Shown piece after piece: positions 1-10,400 of a DNA stretch of 64,000 nt. The notes below the pieces were generated by a model. It made no database searches, was not told the origin of the DNA, and worked only from the letters and a program-made list of their open reading frames with translations. Origin of the DNA: Macrosoma leucophasiata (Eukaryota > Arthropoda > Insecta > Lepidoptera > Hedylidae); assembly GCA_036365455.1 (NCBI GenBank), contig JAWQUS010000010.1, forward strand, positions 14,764,501 to 14,828,500, written 5' to 3'. Each line of letters starts with the position of its first letter. Position 1 is the stretch's first letter. Position numbers and translations under genes: made by a program.

Positions 1-29
1 TGTGCGTATTTTTACATTGTAACTTTTAC

Positions 30-105
30 ATTTATGCATCTTCACGCCAGGTCCCTAACGGGGTAGGCAGAGAGTGTAGAGATATTCGAATTGAATATTT
101 TAGTA
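30..105 (-). repeat. LINE 3'-tail fragment
   Basis: Reverse complement of the tail seen at 5640-5680 (TTCACGCCAGGTCCCTAACG). Short fragment. Confidence 0.6.
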
Positions 106-466
106 TGTAAGTATCTTCGAGAGTGCGGAGCGCCCAATGATATGCGCCAGTTATCCTGGTCCTGACACACCTCCCATGCCTGTTTACATTCAAAATTAAA
201 TTATTAATAATTCATTATTTTAAATTTGCTTCAGTTTTCTTTGTGTTTTTTGCCAATTTCACGAGGAAGAAGAAAATTGATTAAAATTTCGACTCTAACG
301 ATTGCTTCGTACTGTTGTATCGCAAAAATCGAGGTGACGTTATTAAGGTCACCATTTAATTGTTCAGCCTTTACTGCGGCAGCCAGGCTGAGAAATGAAA
401 ATATTAAATACTAGTCATAGTTTTATGCTCTCAATCTAACAACTTCATACATAATGTTTCACGTTG

Positions 467-582
467 ACCTCTGGTTTTTATGTACGATGAATGTCTATAA
501 GCTGCAGTCATCACTTAATACGTATCAATGTGAGTTGCACGCTTGTTTGCCATCTTCCATACATAAAAAAAAAACATATTGG
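467..582 (+). repeat. Family A fragment (3' part)
   Basis: GCTGCAGTCATCACTTAATA then GCTTGTTTGCCATCTTCCAT and an A-run. Confidence 0.6.
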
Positions 583-877
583 TTAACAAAGGTAGCGTCT
601 TATTATACCAGGTCATACGATAAGTAGCAAAGATAGGTCTGTCTAATGGTCTGTCTAAAGACATAACAAAGTAATATCAAAAACTCGAAAACGAAACAAA
701 AAAGACAAAGGAACAACTTCATAGATGAAAAAACGATATTAAATTGTAAATAGGTGAAAATAAGGCAATCTTTGCCTACCGATGGTACTAAGACACAATT
801 ATAGTTATGTACACACACGTAAGAGATCTTAGATGACACATTGGCAGCCATACCAAATCATGTAGTATTTCACTTTT

Positions 878-957
878 GTACGGCCCTGTAATATCCGGCA
901 CAGAGGCATAACACCTTAGGACTCATGAGTGGTAACGCATCTACATTTTGACCCATC
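878..957 (+). repeat. Family A fragment (middle)
   Basis: CGGCCCTGTAATATCCGGCA then AGGCATAACACCTTAGGACT, ending at CATTTTGACCC. Confidence 0.6.
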
Positions 958-1019
958 TATTAATGGATTTTTATTGTATTCTGGCCATTTCGTCAATGTA
1001 TTCGTAATATAACCCCATC

Positions 1020-1312
1020 ACATTTTTACTGGCGGTAGAATTCCAGTGACGGAGCTCGTCGGCGTAGGCACCACCGCATTACCTAATATACTTGCCGCTA
1101 AATGGTAGTGTTCTGCACTATCGTGTTCCGGTCAGGTGGTAATGTACGTCTCTGTAATTTCTGGCACAGAGGCATAACACCTTAGGCCTAAGGAGTTGTA
1201 ACGCATCTGCATTTTGACCTTGGTCTTTGTGTGGGTGTCTATAGGCTGCAGTCATCACTTAACATCATTGTGAACTGCATGCTTGTTTGCCACATCCATT
1301 ACAATAAAAAAA
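1020..1312 (+). repeat. Interspersed repeat family A, full length
   Basis: Runs from GGCGGTAGAATTCCAGTGAC through CACCACCGCATTACC, GTAGTGTTCTGCACTATCGTG, GGCACAGAGGCATAACACCT and CATCTGCATTTTGACC to TGTTTGCCACATCCATTACA and an A-run. About 290 bases with a poly-A-like end. It is the most abundant family in the window; no clear tRNA or 5S head was seen. Confidence 0.75.
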
Positions 1313-2382
1313 TCAATACACAATAATTGTCCCTTTTTAGAAGGTGAAATTTTAACATAGAACTTAATTTCCTCACAGATCGATTTCCAAAGTTCATGTA
1401 GCGTAAACTCATAAAGCTTACTGTCTTAACGCAATTTCCTGGTTCCTACATATATTACTCTAATTTAATGCTGTTGCTAAGTTACACTGTTAGCTGGTAA
1501 TTACGGTGTCTGTCACTATGTCGTTTAGATAAATCACTATGTAATTATTTATACTACCACACTTTCTGGATGCACGATTTGATTTGTGGTTATGCATCCC
1601 GTTTAACATTAGGATGTATTGGGCTTATTTTAACCAATTAACATTGTCGGCATAAATACACTATAGCTTTTGTATATTCATTGATAATGAGATATCTATT
1701 TGGACGTTCATCACTTCCGCCGACTGCTGGTCAAAATACTTCCAGTCTTTACATTTTATACTTAGGAGAATTATAATTGCGTCTAAAATAAGAATTTGTA
1801 AGAATTAAAGCCTTAAAGGAATCCAATCAATCGAATACCTCCTTTATACCTATTGCATAACCTTAATTCCAATCGTCCTTAATAAGAATGCCTTGACCAT
1901 GAAGACGATCTGTTAATTCTAGGATATTTCCTATCTAATAAATCCGAACCATTTATCTGATTTCAGGGCTATCAGTGAGCCGTTATAAAAACCGAATGGG
2001 CTTTGGGATTCGCTATCGGTTTTCAATAACGATAATATGCCCTAACGTGCTCTTTATGTCTTCAGGGATTGATCATCTTCACTGGAGAATCTTGGTTCAA
2101 GATTAAACATTGTTTTTTTACGAATTAATCTTAACAGAAGTTAAATGTACTCTGTTCATTTTGAAATCAAGTTTAAAGTCTATATCATCTTTATATATTA
2201 TTACAAGAAATTAAGAAACGGTAATAATTTCTGGAATGGATTTCAATTTCATGGTCTTAGGTAAGTTTTAATTCTTCCTGTCAAAAATAATATATTTGGG
2301 TGGTAATATGAAGTGATAGTGATACAACAATGAATAAAAACCCGTAGATTTCAATATTGGCGCTGCGATTTGCATAAATTAC

Positions 2383-2525
2383 AGGGCTACAGATTACCAT
2401 GATTACCTGACCGAAACCTCGATAGTGATGCACACTACCATTTATTGGCAAGTAGATAAGATAGTAAGATAGTCATGCAGTAGTTGCCTATGCCCTCGAG
2501 CCACGTTAATGGAGCTCTAGCTCAC
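2383..2525 (-). repeat. Family A fragment, diverged
   Basis: GATTACCTGACCGAAACCTC then ACACTACCATTTATTGGCAA, reversed orientation. Confidence 0.5.
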
Positions 2526-2770
2526 ATGCTTCACGTCTTTGTTAAAGTACTCTAAGCGTTTTATTAAATGGCTTTTGTCGTAGAGGCTAGGTAAGACGTT
2601 TACCACATGAATTGTTGTTGTGTTTGTTTTAATTATCTTTGAGTGTTTTCAATTATTTATGTATTGCTTTATTCATATCTAGAATATTATGGACCTAAAA
2701 AATTAAATTCGATAGTGTCTACGCCACGAAGTTTCGACAATAGAATAATTCAATATCTAATTATAAGATA

Positions 2771-3037
2771 TTAGCAGCCCGCACCGGTTTCGCGCGGTTG
2801 CAATGTTACTCTCTCCTCTTCATCTTATGATGAATGCGTAATATTAAATAGCCTAAAACCTTCCTCTATAAATGAAGGATTTTTTTTAAATCGGACCCGT
2901 AGTTCCTGAGATTAGCGCGTTCAAGCAAACAAACTCTTCATCTAACACTGAAGGATTTTTTTTAAATCGGACCCGTAGTTCCTGAGATTAGCGCGTTCAA
3001 GCAAACAAACTCTTCAGCTTTATCATATTAGTATAGA
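2771..3037 (-). mobile_element. Miniature Helitron with an internal tandem duplication
   Basis: On the minus strand it begins TCTATACTAATATGATAAAG like the 37.5-kb element and ends near 2771 with GGTGCGGGCTGCTAA. A unit of about 76 bases (AAGGATTTTTTTTAAATCGG...AAACTCTTCA) occurs twice in tandem at about 2876-3016, nearly unchanged, implying a recent duplication. Confidence 0.65.
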
Positions 3038-3404
3038 AGTATAGTTGTACGTTCTCCTCGCGGCTAATAACCGCGTGATACAAAGTGAATGATCACATTG
3101 TTCAAGCTGATGCTTTTACACAAAGTGAAATCAATCAGCTCTCTATTGTCATTGAATAGTGCTAAAACAGAATTTTTATTCTAGATGTAATCTAATCCTT
3201 TATAATAAAACTACTTCAATAGAAAAATCGCAACGCCGAAAGCAGCAAAATTTACGTAGTGTATGTAGTTCAAATAGTTTTAGTGGACTAACTTTGTATG
3301 CTGGTAGAATGGAGTACAGTAAGAGTATTACAGATATATGTATGTTAATTGTTTGTTTCTTGAAGCCACTTAGTACATGACATTTTTTATGTTAAGAGGT
3401 GTCA

Positions 3405-3480
3405 AGTATGTGTGCAACTCTCACTGCTGCTCATCAAAAACCAGAGGTCAAAATGTAGATGCGTTGCCTCCCCTGCGCCC
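3405..3480 (-). repeat. Family A fragment, diverged
   Basis: AACCAGAGGTCAAAATGTAG then ATGCGTTGCC, reversed orientation. Confidence 0.45.
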
Positions 3481-3537
3481 TTAGTTAATTAATATATAGG
3501 TAGAAACTTGAATATAACAAACGTGATTTTCTTTTAT

Positions 3538-3598
3538 ATATGATGGTACGGAACCCTTCGTGCGCGAGTCCGACTCGCACTTGGCCGCTTTTTTAATA
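3538..3598 (-). repeat. Fragment of the GGGTTCCGTA repeat
   Basis: GGTACGGAACCCTTCGTGCG then GAGTCCGACTCGCACTTGGC, the same family as 24.2 kb, reversed. Confidence 0.55.
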
Positions 3599-4242
3599 CC
3601 TAGTACTTTTTTCTAAAGTTTCGTGGTGAACCTGTAATAGATAAACAAGTTCTACCATATTGTTATGGAGCATTAAGGGCTCTATACATAAACTACATAA
3701 AAAGATAGTTATCTATGTGAATTAATATATGTTAAAAGAGACAAAACTGACTGTCTTATTCATCACAAACAGCTTACCCGCATTCGCGGGAACTTTATCA
3801 AATATTGGTCCAGATGGCTTCAGCACTGTGTTCTGATACCAAATCATATTAACAAGTTAGTTGCACTGATGGTCCAAATTTTACCAAGTATCTAAGCAAT
3901 AAATTTAACTATTATAGCAGTAGGGTTTAATTTAATAAAATATGGGACAGTGCGTGTCGGACCACGAATATAAAAGGTACTTGGGCAATCATTTACAGGT
4001 TTCGCTTGCCCAAGTGTAATGCTATTCAGAGCTGATTGCGTCAATTAGACCATCTGTCTTTTGAATATATAACATTAATAAAACATAACCATGTAACAGA
4101 ATTATTGTAGAACACTTGTTATTTGAAAATGCAGTTTAAATAATATCACACGTTCTCAAAGAGATATTCGAGCTCGGGATGGAAGTCGTCATGTAGAAAA
4201 AACATTTCTGAGTGTATTACGTCCCAATGTCCGCACTTCTCT

Positions 4243-4648
4243 GGCATACCTAACGTGACCATTTTTATCATCACTCAAGACGGGACATTCTCAAAATTAA
4301 CCTTCAAGGAACCAGGGGGGAAGAGGCTTACTTACGAACGCCCAGCTATAACCTTCTTTAAGTATCGTTTTAAGCAGGTATCTCAGGTATCGCTATTTAT
4401 TTTATTTTGCTCTCTAGCGCTCTATCGCTAAGGATAACTTTGAGAATATTATAAATTATTCAAAAATATTAAAATTTTGGATTGACGTTTACAGGACAAC
4501 TTTAGTCGGGTACGCTAGTTTTCTATATATTTTTGCTGAGATTAACGGGACACTTTTTGCTTCCCAAAAGTTTTCCTGGGACACCGGAACGGGCTGAAAA
4601 CGGAACTGTCCCGTTCAAAACGGGACGTATGGTCACGTTAGGCATACC
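4243..4648. repeat. 20-bp perfect inverted repeat around a CGGGAC-rich block
   Basis: GGCATACCTAACGTGACCAT at 4243-4262 is exactly inverted at 4629-4648. The interior near 4530-4630 repeats CGGGAC. Likely a MITE; the outer ends are not resolved. The ORF at 4533 falls within it and is chance. Confidence 0.55.
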
Positions 4649-5384
4649 CGACTTGTCCCGGTTGGGTAGTTACGCAACCGACCCGAACATTATTCTCTCG
4701 ATGTTTGTTAGACTCGATATCAATCGGATACAATATCAAGGTTTATAGATTTATGTGACTTATTATTAAAAATGTGCCTACATTATTTTATTGTACCTTT
4801 ATTTGTTTCTTTTATGTAACCTTTGGTTGTATTATTAAGTGAAAGCGTGCAGGTCAAAAGTTATGTAAAATTTTGTCAGTTTATTTGAGTGAGTATAGTT
4901 AGATAGGTAGAAATATAAATAGGTACCACAAATAATGAAAATTCTTGAAAATATTCAATGGACCTAAACCATTTTTTGTCAATCATTTCATCCCAATCTC
5001 TCAGGAGAAAACTGATAAAATTCTTTAAAGAGTTTCAGAGACATTGTTCTTAAACATTTTACTAGCAATATGAGTAGGTATAGCTTGAAAGGCAAGGTCA
5101 ATGCCGTAACGGTCTACAACCTGTTAATTTTATAAATTTCGCTCACTAGATTAACAAATTTGATGGGTAGGTTACTTAGACTTGTTTGTCTCTCGAGTTT
5201 TGTGAGAATCATTTAGGACTACAAAAAATATGAATAGGTACTTAGTATCTTTGGAGTAATCATTCATGTTTTTATAGGGTAAAGGTTTTGCTGTTCCTTG
5301 ACCTCTCTTGATGTTGTTATAACATTTGCACTTCTATCGATTTTGTAGATAATGTGACGTAATATGAATATGACTATAGCCGCA

Positions 5385-5690
5385 TATATAGCATGCTCCG
5401 ATGGTTCGGGTATATAGAAATAATGTTGAATGAGCGAATGACTAAACAGATATACAATGTGAATGTGGATGGTTGCAGAGGCCCAGGAAGACCAAGACCG
5501 ACCTACCATGACCAAATAGGTCGAGTTCTGTCTGATGGTGGGGTCAAAAGTCTTAGCAATCGGCGTACATGTATGAAGAGAATGATTTAGGTAGACGAGG
5601 CACGAGAGGTTTGTCAGAACCCCGGATATCTGGCGCTCTACACTCTCTGCCTACCCCGTTAGGGACCTGGCGTGAAGATACATACATACA
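5385..5690 (+). mobile_element. LINE 3' end (LRWFGYIEIM-type C-terminus)
   Basis: Encodes MLRWFGYIEIM, MTKQIYNVNVDG, RGPGRPRPTYHDQIGRVLSD and NRRTCMKRMI, the C-terminal text found in abundant insect LINE-derived proteins, and ends with CTCTGCCTACCCCGTTAGGG then an ACAT repeat. It is only the last few hundred bases of the element. Confidence 0.75.
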
Positions 5691-6444
5691 TACTATAGCC
5701 AAGATCTAGACAGGTTTGCAATAAACAACTGATGTGGACTTAAAATTTTGGTAATCAAAAATGGAATTCGGAATATAAAATTGCGCAATAGGCATGTACA
5801 ATGAACAAAATTAATCAAATTTGATGAATTTTCTATTTGAATCCCAATTTGATTAATCTCTGTAATCGAAATCTATGTATTTGGTATGGCAAAGACTTCA
5901 TGTATACGACGTTGTACGGAGGTACCTACCTAATAATTTTAAGTCCGTTCTTCGTTTTTATCTATCTAAATTTTAATTACTATTTTAATCTGAATAAACA
6001 CAGTATGTGCAGTATGCGCCTAAAATGTATTTAGTTACTTTAAGTATTCAGATTGAAATAGTGATTAAGGTTTAGATAGATAAAAAGTAATAATAACTAC
6101 GCATTTTCGATTTCACAATTAACTAACGAAATTTTAGGTGATTTATAAAATTTTACCAAAATTGCGTAAAGAAAGATTGTCCGTATAACATTCGAATTTT
6201 TTTTTACTGAGAGCGACCCGAGTGGCGCCGTAAATGGTAGTCATTTGTTACCCACTCTAGGCAACGATTTCATCGCGACATTTACTAATAACGTCCTTGT
6301 CAAAAATATTTATATAATCTAGTTTAGATTATTATACCATAAGTCTTGCTAAATTTGTCTTTTTGTTAACAGGAATTGCTTCCTTTGGAAATACGCCTTG
6401 AAATTACCGCAAGAGAAACGCTACATGCACTCAGGTGGGTGGAT

Positions 6445-6645
6445 TTAAAATAAATACTCTTACACTCATAGCCCCACACAAGATATAAGCATGTGTTGTG
6501 GGTGCCGTTGTACACACACAATACATAAACAAACACAAACACATGGAACAAATATTTGTAGGCCATACAGGTATTTGTCCCGGTGCGGGAATCGACTCCT
6601 CCCCCCCCCTTGTGCTACTGGTCTAACCGGGTTGTTAACAAGAGA
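6445..6645 (-). mobile_element. tRNA-derived SINE (family G), second copy
   Basis: Same body as 35.9 kb (GGGTGCCGTTGTACACACAC; TTTGTAGGCCATACAGGTAT) and decayed B box (GTGCGGGAATCGACTCCTCC). Part of the head is replaced by a C run. The ORFs seen here on both strands are accidental. Confidence 0.75.
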
Positions 6646-6769
6646 ATATTTGATCAAAAGAAATGATGAATATTTTCTTGGAGTTTTGTTCATTGCAACA
6701 CCATCCTATGTTGCATCTTTATCTGCAAATCACAATACTCAATTTGATACAAAACAAACTGAAAGTGTC

Positions 6770-6992
6770 GGGACGTGCCGACCCCCTAGCCTTCTAGTGA
6801 AGGAGAGTTTTTCCGTTAGTGCAGTTAGTCAATCGAACAATGACCATTCCAATAGCGAGGTAGTAATAATATCAACGCGGGATGGGCAGTAGCGTCCCGC
6901 GATAAAACCATCGCCACTGCGATTGCCTATTCTCCCCCAATTGACGCACAAATTGTTGTGGTCGGCTTTGTTCAGCAGTCTTTCGGCTGGAG

Positions 6993-7024
<32 letters not shown>

Positions 7025-7032
7025 GTGACGAT
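6770..7032 (+). mobile_element. GATG-tailed interspersed repeat (family D)
   Basis: CGGGACGTGCCGACCCCCTA, CAACGCGGGATGGGCAGTAG, CGTCCCGCGATAAAACCATC and CAGCAGTCTTTCGGCTGGAG lead into a GAT microsatellite at 6992-7023. Microsatellite-tailed elements like this are known in Lepidoptera. Confidence 0.65.
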
Positions 7033-7299
7033 GATGCTAAAATACAATTATACATTCACATTTTGAACAAGATCGAGGTGTCGTTGGTATTCAGTTAATG
7101 TTACAACTTTACAAAACAACCACTAGGTAAATGTTATGAAATATTTTCTTTTGATAGATATAAAAAATAAAACTTAAAGTAGCTTTCACCGACCAATTAA
7201 TCGTACTCAGAAAATCAATAATACGTTCTCCTACACGTATAAGAATATTTTTGTAACATTGAATTATTTTTAATTCGCAAAATGCTTTTCTTCAAACAG

Positions 7300-7467
7300 G
7301 GCCACCCTTTTACACGCTCATTGGCATACTTTTACTTTACTCGCCGAGCAAGACATATATTCAACGCTGTCTCTAAGGAAGGATCTCTCTTCAATTCTTA
7401 CAACTCAACCGCTTAATCCTAAATGGCTTTCACTTCCGACGAAATACTCGCGCCATGTTCTCTTCAG
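7300..7467 (+). CDS. Nmdar2: Nmdar2 exon (amino-terminal domain part), first visible exon
   Basis: A 168-base exon between the acceptor TTCAAACAG and the donor CAG/GTAAAT. It starts with one base that completes a codon from an upstream exon, then reads 55 codons without a stop (beginning ATLLHAHWHTFTLLAEQDIY) and ends two bases into an Arg codon. That phase matches the next exon exactly. The text HWHTFTLL fits the bilobed amino-terminal domain of GluN2. It was not obvious as an ORF because another frame has a stop. The exon before it was not found in the first 7.3 kb. Confidence 0.75.
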
Positions 7468-10400
7468 GTAAATCTCTCGCAATTACTTCTTTTTTCATAG
7501 AGTCCTAGAATTTAAGCGGGGAATAATATAAAATGGTTGCTTCTTTAAGATTTTAAGATTAGTCTGCTATGAACATGGTAGAATTAATAGCATTCTTTCA
7601 ACTCAGATTAAAATAGACCAGCTTAAACGTGGTAACTCAAAAATAAGCAGTATTTTTAAATCACTGCATTCATAGTTAATATGAAATTTTAATCTGAGTG
7701 GAATAAGAGACAAATAACTATATTATAAGCCGCATAGTAGGTACATATTCTGGTGGTTATATTTATTTATGTAGGTACCTATGTGTATTTAACTAAAATA
7801 TTACACAATCATATTTTAAATATTGATAACTTAAAAACTTAAAACATTTATAAAAGTTTTTGCATAATTTTAACACAACTAATGATTAAAATCCTTTATC
7901 TGGGGTTCAATTGGGATTTTTCCATTTTCCGGAAGTTTCCCAGTACCTCAGAGTTTGGTAATGTGCCCGGAGATGGCAACAGGTTCGCTACCTGTAACAT
8001 GGGCCAAAACGTAACCGGCGAGTCGTGGGTGTTTGCATGTATGCTTGAATGCATGCATTTACCTCTGCCTAAGTTGCGTTTTTTCGTAATAATTAAAATA
8101 ATTCTTTATTGTAATAAACAGTTACAATCCAATTTTAACATGATGTAAATATTTACAATATAATACACAAATTATTTTTCTTTACAGGCGTCTTGCTGAG
8201 ATTTCGAGGTTAACGCGTGGTGTGGTCGTCTTAATATGTGACATACATTACACAAAACTCGTTATGGATCAAGCAAAGCGTTTAAATATGCTTGAAGGAA
8301 ATTTTTTTTGGCTATGGATTGATGCCTCCAGCAAATATGATATCTTTCACAATATCGCCAATAGAACACAATTCACCGAAGATAATGATGCAGACATAGA
8401 AAGCTTTAAGGATTCGGATGAAGCATTAAGATATGATCGCTTTGAACGCAGTAAACGAGATGATGCAGACAATAATACGATAGCAAAAGTAAAGCTCAAT
8501 GATATACCAAAAGAATCCAAAGTGGTTTCAAAAAATATTTTAGTAGATAATAAAGATGATGCAAATGCTAAAAATAGTTCAAATAAATCAAATAATCATC
8601 TCATTAGTAGAAATTTTAATAAGTCGGAATTAACGCACATAAATAACAAATTATTAGATTTAAATATTAGTCAATCGTACGACGATAGTCGCAATTTAAG
8701 TTCAGGGAGCGTAAGGAATAATAATGTAAATAACAAAGGCGTTGAAACTTCTAAAATGGAAAACAATTCAATTGAGAAGGAATACATTTCCTTCTTATAT
8801 AGAAATAGTAGTAGACAAAATAGTACTCGTAGAATGAATAATGAATCATTTAACAAATATGTAAATAGCATAAGGATGAATGACATGTATAGCGTTAAAA
8901 AAACAAAGTTGCAACGGCAACGTGTAAGTAGTAGGGAAGAAATTGCTGACCTAAGAGATAGGGTATTATTTTCAAGTGATATTAGTGATTTCTTGATGAA
9001 TCCCACGGTGCATACTATAACAATGAATAATGTAAGAATTGTAAATCAAAAGAGCGAAGAAAAATATTTCTTGAAAGATCAAAGTGTAGAAGATCAGAAT
9101 ATTAACATAGTTCAAGAAAATATAACTATGGTCTTCAACAGTCTGCCGATAGGACTTTTAGCTCTACATCCACAACCAATGAAAATTGGTAAGTTAAGGT
9201 ATTAATAAACCTTTTAAAATTTGTAGATAAATAAATAAGTGTTGTTTTAATTTTTGATGTTACATTGCACTTTAGACGTTGCGTCTGTATTTCGGAGTTA
9301 ACCCGACAATTCGGCTTTCAGTTAAAACTGTAAAAGGGAAAGAGTTTTAAGATGTAGATTTTTATTGTAAAATTTCTGTTTTTTTAATTAAGTTTTTTTT
9401 ATGTTATTGAAGTGGCAAACAAGCATGCAGTTCACATTGATGTTAAGTGATGGCTTCAGCCTATAGACACCCACACAAAGACCAAGGTCAAAATGCAGAT
9501 GCGTTACCACTCTTGAGGCACAAGGTGTTATGCCTCTGTGCCGGTAATTACTGGGCCGTACATTACCACCTGACCGGAACACGATAGTGCTGAACACTAC
9601 TATTTAGCGGCAAGTATATTAATTAATGCGGTGGTACCTACGCCCGCGAGCTCCGCCACTGGCGCTCTACCACCAGTAAAAAGTTTCTTAAATGTAGTTT
9701 TTTAAATCACATCATTAATCTTTTCTTAATGTTATTATAAAATTAACTTTAATAAGTTATTAATAAGTAATTAATTAGTTTTCGACCTACTGATAATAAT
9801 AAATACGAGTACTTAAAAGAAAGATTCATCTAATTTAGTACAGTCGTTTGGAAGTTATGCGCTTATAAATATTTCCTTTATTCATTTTTATTTTAATAGA
9901 TTACCAATTATGGTTCTCATGGTATATCTACTGATTACCTACAGATACTTTAATTTACAATAAAAACGTGTCATTAATAAAGCAGTAAGTAATTCGCCGA
10001 GATATTGCAAAATCTTCAATGCGCGAGGAAAACTTTAATTAAATTAATGAATGGACTTTATTGAAGAGAGTGCAAGCCTTTAGTAATTGATATTTTTCCT
10101 CCGTTTCATTTCAAAGCCACTAATGAGAAAAGCCATTATTGAAATTGAAATGAACACGTTAATATTTCATTACGTTAAAGGCCAACGTCCACCGTCAAAA
10201 AGATATACGTGTAAACTTTATTAATCCCAATTACAACATTTATGACCAAAATTGTTAAAACGATGTAATTTAAGTGCATTGTGGCTAATATGTCTTAATA
10301 TAAAAATTGCCACTATTAGTATTAATGTGTTTATCCGAAAATATACAACTATTAAACTAGCTGAACTAATTAGCTTATTGCTTCAATAAATATATTATAT

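Larger units (their letters stand above)
1..7299. other. Repeat-rich DNA left of the first visible exon
   Basis: Contains the family A, Helitron, LINE-tail, SINE G and family D pieces listed separately. Stretches 1320-2340, 3600-4200, 4760-5380 and 5700-6440 show nothing recognisable. The upstream Nmdar2 exons were sought here and not found. Confidence 0.5.

Noticed and set aside
1965..2100. Possible upstream Nmdar2 exon (two CAG acceptors, TTTCAG and TCTTCAG)
   Set aside because: No frame gave conserved amino-terminal domain text and no donor in phase was seen.
3159..3380. 73-codon ORF
   Set aside because: No family text and partial overlap with repeat DNA; treated as chance.
6491..6892. 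133-codon ORF on the plus strand
   Set aside because: It reads through a SINE G copy and a family D repeat; the same DNA recurs at 35.9 kb and 23.2 kb without the ORF.
8671..9006. 111-codon ORF on the minus strand
   Set aside because: Antisense shadow of the Asn-rich exon; hydrophobic text results from complementing AAT/AAC-rich codons.
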